Positions 59,745-64,000 of a DNA stretch of 64,000 nt are shown one piece after another (positions within the stretch are counted from its first letter, which is position 1; the number at the start of each line of letters is the position of its first letter). Location of the stretch: positions 1-64,000 of the forward strand of contig JAFLBN010000017.1 in assembly GCA_017303395.1 (NCBI GenBank), read 5' to 3'. The notes under the pieces were generated by a model. That model did no database searches. It was not told where the DNA came from and saw nothing but the letters and a program-made list of their open reading frames with translations. This DNA comes from Chitinophagales bacterium (GTDB lineage: Bacteria > Bacteroidota > Bacteroidia > Chitinophagales > Chitinophagaceae). The translations under genes and the position numbers were made by a program.

Positions 59745-61574
59745 TTATCTGCAAGTAGTATTAATGAGTCCGTCTACTGTCTGGTCGCCATATAGCTTGG
59801 CATTCTGGAAATCGCTGCAGGCCTGTGCTTTTCTGTTGGTGTTCATATACAAAATCCCCCTGTTTTTGTAAGCATCAGAGAAATCCTTTTTGAGGCTAAG
59901 TGCCTTATCCAGGTCTTTTTCTGCGGCAGGTAGGTTATTGATAGAGAAGTAAACTGCTGCACGGATGTTATATACCTCAGGTAAATCCGGTTTAATTGTA
60001 ATGCACTTATTAGCAGCTTCCAGTGCGCCGTTATAATCTTTCAGATTGTACCTGATGAATGCCATGTTGGAATATGACAAGGCAAACTTCGGATTGTATT
60101 TAATAGAAGAATCGAGGTCGGCTAATGCTTCCTGCCAACGGCTTACTTTTACATAAGTAATAGCCCTGTTGTAATAAGACTGTCCGTCATCGGGCTTTAC
60201 TTTTAGTGCCGAAGTAAAATCTGCCAATGCTTCGTTTATCATGCCATTGTTCAGAAAATAATTACCCCTGTTGCCATATGCACGAGAGATGTAAGGCACA
60301 GGTTCATTCTTTTCGATAATGTCTGTCAGGAAAACGTAGTCGTTATTCCATGTTTTGTTGCGCTCCCATATAGCATAGCAATAAACAAGCCCTGCTGCTA
60401 CCAATACAATGCCAAAGGTTTGCAGGTATTTCTTAGCCAATGCTTCGTTTTGTTGCAGCTGATTGTAGATATAACCTATAATAAAGAATAAGCCTATATA
60501 AGGGAAGTATGCATAGCGGTCTGTTGTGATGAACAGCCTTGACGGTATCAGCTGAATGTTGATAGATATAGTAATGAAGAAAAGTGCAGCACCAAATATC
60601 ACAGCCCTGTTTTTACGGAAACGATATAGTAGGAATAGTATTGCTAAGAGCAAAACAGGCGATGCGTAGTATTCCCAAGGCAGAGAGCCTCCCGTTTTAG
60701 GTGGATAAACATATATACCACAAAGGTTGGCAGGTAGTATAAGTTTTACAAAGTAGAAAGCAAAAGAATAGCAGACCATAAAAAACAGGTCGATGGCGTT
60801 GTAAGATATCAGCATGCCGTCTTTCAGATTGCCCTGTGTATCGCTGTCCATTACCGTTATCAGACCGAATATGATACTCAATGCAAAGAACGGAATCTTC
60901 TCGAGCACCAACTTTGCATTCAGCTTGCGGCTGTAGTAATAATCTATGGCAAATAGCAGTACAGGTAATGTAACAGCCTGTGCTTTACTAAATAGTGATA
61001 CGATAAAGTATAGTGCGGCAATTATCAGGTGCTTTGTCTGGAAATTTGTTTTGTGATACCTGACGTAGCTGCGAAGCGCCAACAGGTAGAACAATACATA
61101 CATACTACTGCTGCGTGCAGACATCCAAGATACAGCCTCTACATTCATAGGGTGTAGTGCAAACAGGAATGCAACTATGAGTGCAATGTTTTTCTTCTCC
61201 GTTAGCTCGCTGATGAATTTGAAAACAAGCCAGATGTTTATCAGGTGCATCACCACATTCATCAGGTGTATAGGCACAGGGTCCATACCTGTTGTGGCAT
61301 AGTTGATGGCGAATGTCAGCACGGGCAGTGGCTGATACATGATGAGGTAATAGCTTGTAAATATCTTCTTTACACTTGCCAATGATAGATTGATAACCTC
61401 AGGGTACATATTATAGTACTCCAAGTCATCGAAGTTCAGGATAGCATTATTGAGGCAGCCAGAATATACCATGCCTGTTATGGCAATGATAATCCATGCC
61501 AGTAGGTTATAGTTTGTTTCTCTGGGTGTGTCAGTTAATTGCTTTGCAGCTTGTTGTGAAGCTTTCTTTGCCAT
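59745..61574 (-). CDS. TMTC-like polytopic membrane protein with TPR domain
   Basis: 609 residues. About 10-12 hydrophobic segments cover residues 24-405 and resemble the GT-C fold of glycosyltransferases: an acidic pair Asp49-Asp50 in NFDDLEYY sits in the first loop, and ALHPMNVEAVSWMSARSSSM is the conserved DUF1736/TMTC-like segment. About five TPR motifs (about 420-590, e.g. YYNRAITYVKVSRWQEALAD) follow. TMTC proteins are O-mannosyltransferases in eukaryotes; a dolichol-like-phosphate sugar donor is inferred here. The membrane-protein gene upstream on the same strand may be co-transcribed. Confidence 0.78.
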   Translation of the reverse strand: MAKKASQQAAKQLTDTPRETNYNLLAWIIIAITGMVYSGCLNNAILNFDDLEYYNMYPEVINLSLASVKKIFTSYYLIMYQPLPVLTFAINYATTGMDPVPIHLMNVVMHLINIWLVFKFISELTEKKNIALIVAFLFALHPMNVEAVSWMSARSSSMYVLFYLLALRSYVRYHKTNFQTKHLIIAALYFIVSLFSKAQAVTLPVLLFAIDYYYSRKLNAKLVLEKIPFFALSIIFGLITVMDSDTQGNLKDGMLISYNAIDLFFMVCYSFAFYFVKLILPANLCGIYVYPPKTGGSLPWEYYASPVLLLAILFLLYRFRKNRAVIFGAALFFITISINIQLIPSRLFITTDRYAYFPYIGLFFIIGYIYNQLQQNEALAKKYLQTFGIVLVAAGLVYCYAIWERNKTWNNDYVFLTDIIEKNEPVPYISRAYGNRGNYFLNNGMINEALADFTSALKVKPDDGQSYYNRAITYVKVSRWQEALADLDSSIKYNPKFALSYSNMAFIRYNLKDYNGALEAANKCITIKPDLPEVYNIRAAVYFSINNLPAAEKDLDKALSLKKDFSDAYKNRGILYMNTNRKAQACSDFQNAKLYGDQTVDGLINTTCR

Positions 61575-61640
61575 ATCAGTTTATATAAAGCCGAGGCTTA
61601 AAACTAATATAGGTAATTCAAAAAAACTAAAGATGGGTAA

Positions 61641-62207
61641 TTAAGCCTTACCGCCTTCGTAGCCGGGGTTCAGCACTTCATTTACTTTTTCAGGAATCAC
61701 GACACCTTCTTCCTGAAAGTCGGGCAGTTCTAAAAAGTGGCGTTGTTCTATGGCATCAATGGCTGCTTTGCGTTTCAGATGCTGCCCAACCAAATTTTTG
61801 ATGTCTTTGCCTGCCTGGCTGAGGATATTATTCTTGAGCCTTATCTGCCTGAGTGAGGTACCCAGAAAATAAAGCAGCAGCGAAATAATGCCTATCAAAC
61901 CATAGATAGCAAACGTAAACATGCGCACATTGATGAAGCCAAGTTTGGCATAGTCGCCCTTGTATTGTAGTTCGGCAAGGATGTAGAACGGATAAATTTT
62001 TGTCAGGAAGAATGCAAAAACAAGCATACCCACTGCAAGCAGGTAGCAAAGAATTTCGGAAACAACAAGTATACCTGTACTAACCAAACGTTGAGCAGCC
62101 GGCTTGCTAAGCTGTGTGCCCAGAGGGTCGAATACTTCGAGCTGGTTATATATCAGCGCCTTTTGTTCCTTGAATTCATTCAGTAAATCATCATTCAGCC
62201 TAGGCAT
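61641..62207 (-). CDS. Hypothetical two-TM membrane protein
   Basis: 188 residues from ATG 62207; a GTG 9 bp upstream is possible. Two hydrophobic segments (about 43-66 and 95-115) lie between a charged N-terminal helix and a basic C-terminal coil (IDAIEQRHFLELPDFQEEGV). No family recognised. It has a good promoter, and the TMTC-like gene starts 66 bp after its stop on the same strand. Confidence 0.62.
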   Translation of the reverse strand: MPRLNDDLLNEFKEQKALIYNQLEVFDPLGTQLSKPAAQRLVSTGILVVSEILCYLLAVGMLVFAFFLTKIYPFYILAELQYKGDYAKLGFINVRMFTFAIYGLIGIISLLLYFLGTSLRQIRLKNNILSQAGKDIKNLVGQHLKRKAAIDAIEQRHFLELPDFQEEGVVIPEKVNEVLNPGYEGGKA

Positions 62208-62231
62208 ATATCTCACTCAGTTTTCAGAAAA

Positions 62232-62261
62232 CAAAAGTAAAATATTGGAGGAAAGCCACAA
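62232..62261 (-). promoter_or_regulatory. Promoter of the two-TM protein gene
   Basis: On the minus strand, TTG (62259-62261), a 19-bp spacer and TACTTTTG (62232-62239); the ATG is 25 bases after the -7 box. The remaining 200 bp to prfC contains only a weak CAACTTTG (62389-62396). Confidence 0.6.
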
Positions 62262-62462
62262 GCCGCAAGGGCTGTAATGTGGAAATTGTGGGTGAAATGT
62301 GGATTTTTAAAGAAGAAACGTCACCGACAGATGGGCATATATCAAAGCTGTTTTTCAACTGTCTGCACCTAAAGTCGCCCAAAAATCGCAACTTTGCGCT
62401 TCCGTTTCAGGAAATATGGGCTTTAGGCCCTGTTTGCCTGATAGGGTATTTGAACTATAACA

Positions 62463-64000
62463 ATGAAATACGAAAAGGAAATTAACTGCAGGCGCACATT
62501 TGCCATCATATCTCACCCCGATGCCGGTAAAACCACATTGACAGAAAAGCTCCTGTTGTTTGGTGGCGCCATACAGGTGGCAGGTGCGGTAAAGAGCAAT
62601 AAGATAAAGAAACACGCAACCAGCGACTTTATGGAAATAGAGCGTCAGCGTGGTATCTCGGTTGCAACCTCAGTTATGAGCTTTGAGTATAAGAATACTC
62701 TTATCAACCTGCTTGATACGCCCGGTCACAAGGACTTTGCCGAAGATACCTACCGTACACTAACTGCTGTGGATAGTGTAATACTGGTGATAGACAGTGT
62801 GAATGGTGTGGAAGAACAAACACGCCGCCTGATGGAAGTGTGCCGCATGCGCGACACGCCGGTGATTGTATTTGTGAACAAGATGGACCGTGACGGTAAA
62901 TTTCCGTTCGACCTGCTGGATGAGATAGAGAAAGAGCTGAATATATCGCTGCACCCGCTTTCGTGGCCTATTAATATGGGTAAAGAGTTCAAGGGCGTGT
63001 ACAACCTGTATGACAAAAGCCTGAACCTGTTTACAGCCAGCCAGAAAGCAACAGACGAAAACTCAGTACCTATTCCGGACTTGAAGGACAGCCTGCTGGA
63101 TGAAAAAATAGGTGAGCGTGATGCCAATCAACTTCGTGAAGATGTAGACCTGCTGGATGGGGTATATGGCGAACTGGATACCGATGCATACCTGAAAGGT
63201 AAAGTAGCACCGGTGTTCTTTGGCTCTGCTGTAAACAATTTTGGTGTAAAGGAATTGCTGGATACATTTATTCGTATTGCTCCGCATCCATTGGGCAGAG
63301 CTACTGATAAGCGCTATGTAGAGCCGGGTGAAGATAAGTTTACAGGCTTCATATTTAAGATACATGCCAATCTGGACCCCCGCCACCGCGACCGTATCGC
63401 TTTCCTGCGCGTATGTAGCGGTAAGTTCGAGCGTAATAAATATTACAAACACACCCGTATAGAAAAAGATGTTCGCTTCAGCAATCCTTATTCATTCCTT
63501 GCGCGCGAAAAGGACGTAATTGAGGAAGCATACCCGGGCGATGTGGTAGGTTTGTTTGATACCGGTAACTTCAAAATAGGTGATACACTGACTGAAGGCG
63601 AAAAAATGCAATTCACAGGTATCCCTACATTCTCTCCAGAGATATTTAAGGAGCTGGTGAATAAAGACCCAATGAAGACCAAACAGTTGGAAAAGGGTAT
63701 CAACCAGTTGACAGACGAAGGTGTTGCGCAGCTCTTTACACAGCACGGTGGCAACCGCAAAGTGATTGGTTGTGTGGGTGAACTCCAATTTGAAGTAATA
63801 CAATACCGTCTGCTACAGGAGTATGGTGCGTCTTGTGCCTTCGTGCCATTGAACTTCTATAAAGCTTGCTGGATAACAGGCGATAAGAAAAAGCTGGAAG
63901 ACTTCATCCGCTTCAAGCAGGCAAACGTGATGGAAGATAAAGACGGTAACCTCGTTTACCTTGCACAGAGTGAATGGTTCTTAAACACAGAACGCCAAAA
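62463..64000 (+). CDS. prfC: Peptide chain release factor 3 (partial at window end)
   Basis: GTPase that recycles RF1 and RF2 from the ribosome. The visible 512 codons begin [21 protein letters not shown]1 is [10 protein letters not shown], switch [13 protein letters not shown], and G4 [10 protein letters not shown]. The body domain follows ([40 protein letters not shown]). [20 protein letters not shown] separates it from the EF-G-like relatives. The frame is open to the window edge; the stop lies outside. Start chosen as the ATG that gives the family N terminus. Confidence 0.95.
   Translation, partial: MKYEKEINCRRTFAIISHPDAGKTTLTEKLLLFGGAIQVAGAVKSNKIKKHATSDFMEIERQRGISVATSVMSFEYKNTLINLLDTPGHKDFAEDTYRTLTAVDSVILVIDSVNGVEEQTRRLMEVCRMRDTPVIVFVNKMDRDGKFPFDLLDEIEKELNISLHPLSWPINMGKEFKGVYNLYDKSLNLFTASQKATDENSVPIPDLKDSLLDEKIGERDANQLREDVDLLDGVYGELDTDAYLKGKVAPVFFGSAVNNFGVKELLDTFIRIAPHPLGRATDKRYVEPGEDKFTGFIFKIHANLDPRHRDRIAFLRVCSGKFERNKYYKHTRIEKDVRFSNPYSFLAREKDVIEEAYPGDVVGLFDTGNFKIGDTLTEGEKMQFTGIPTFSPEIFKELVNKDPMKTKQLEKGINQLTDEGVAQLFTQHGGNRKVIGCVGELQFEVIQYRLLQEYGASCAFVPLNFYKACWITGDKKKLEDFIRFKQANVMEDKDGNLVYLAQSEWFLNTERQ

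Noticed and set aside
62279..62485. 68-codon ORF before prfC
   Set aside because: Overlaps the start of prfC, has no promoter of its own, and shows no motif.
1..64000. tRNA, rRNA, CRISPR, prophage and insertion-sequence signals
   Set aside because: I looked for cloverleaf-like T-arm sequences, regularly spaced repeats and transposase or integrase motifs and saw none. The one GGTTCGAAC-like match near 21820 lies within coding sequence and has no cloverleaf context.

Overview
The window is chromosomal DNA from a member of the phylum Bacteroidota. A Chitinophagaceae-like lineage is my best guess (inference). The evidence is: promoters of the Bacteroidota type (TTG or TTTG, 18-20 bp, then TAnnTTTG) ahead of many genes; few Shine-Dalgarno sequences; two proteins with type IX secretion (T9SS) C-terminal sorting domains; a TonB-dependent receptor with a carboxypeptidase-like N-terminal domain; a Bacteroidota putative porin; HU-CCDC81/SPOR architecture; and zinc-free L36 and S4. 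No rRNA, tRNA, CRISPR array, prophage or insertion sequence was found.

Layout. 1-9.8 kb: thiolase, MerR regulator, ClpP, PolX-PHP protein, cytidylate kinase, M20 dipeptidase, QueA and two heptose genes (gmhA, gmhB). 9.9-13.8 kb: infA-rpmJ-rpsM-rpsK-rpsD-rpoA-rplQ, the end of the ribosomal/alpha operon, with three terminator-like hairpins between its genes. 13.8-20.4 kb: a thioesterase, an old-yellow-enzyme gene broken by one amber codon beside a divergent HxlR regulator, an SPFH/ribbon-helix-helix pair with a palindrome at its promoter, DNA polymerase III delta', small lipoproteins and a cupin. 20.4-22.2 kb: a repeat-rich intergenic zone and a low-GC secreted protein. 22.3-27.1 kb: metallo-hydrolase, parA-parB, a cysteine-cluster protein, and the bifunctional NAD(P)HX repair enzyme.

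27.2-35.7 kb is a four-gene envelope operon behind a very good promoter: TonB-dependent receptor, 1025-residue TPR protein, plugless outer-membrane barrel with a lysine-rich N-terminal stretch, and a HU-like/transmembrane/SPOR protein. Then come purD, three tandem POT-family peptide transporters, ispD, dnaG, ruvX, def, an ECF sigma/anti-sigma pair, and a ketosynthase / cysteine-less ketosynthase / acyl-carrier-protein set next to sucA. The last 10 kb holds a T9SS-exported SGNH-like protein, a porin paired with purine nucleoside phosphorylase, a tandem-repeat T9SS protein, a TMTC-like membrane protein with TPRs, and the start of prfC, which runs off the window.

Most genes are ordinary housekeeping. 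The points most worth checking are: the PolX homologue that has lost its polymerase aspartates but keeps its PHP site; the SPFH/RHH operon with its candidate operator; the hairpins inside the alpha operon; the ketosynthase mini-cluster; the envelope operon; and the amber-interrupted oxidoreductase. I did not find one clearly unprecedented system; those are the best candidates.
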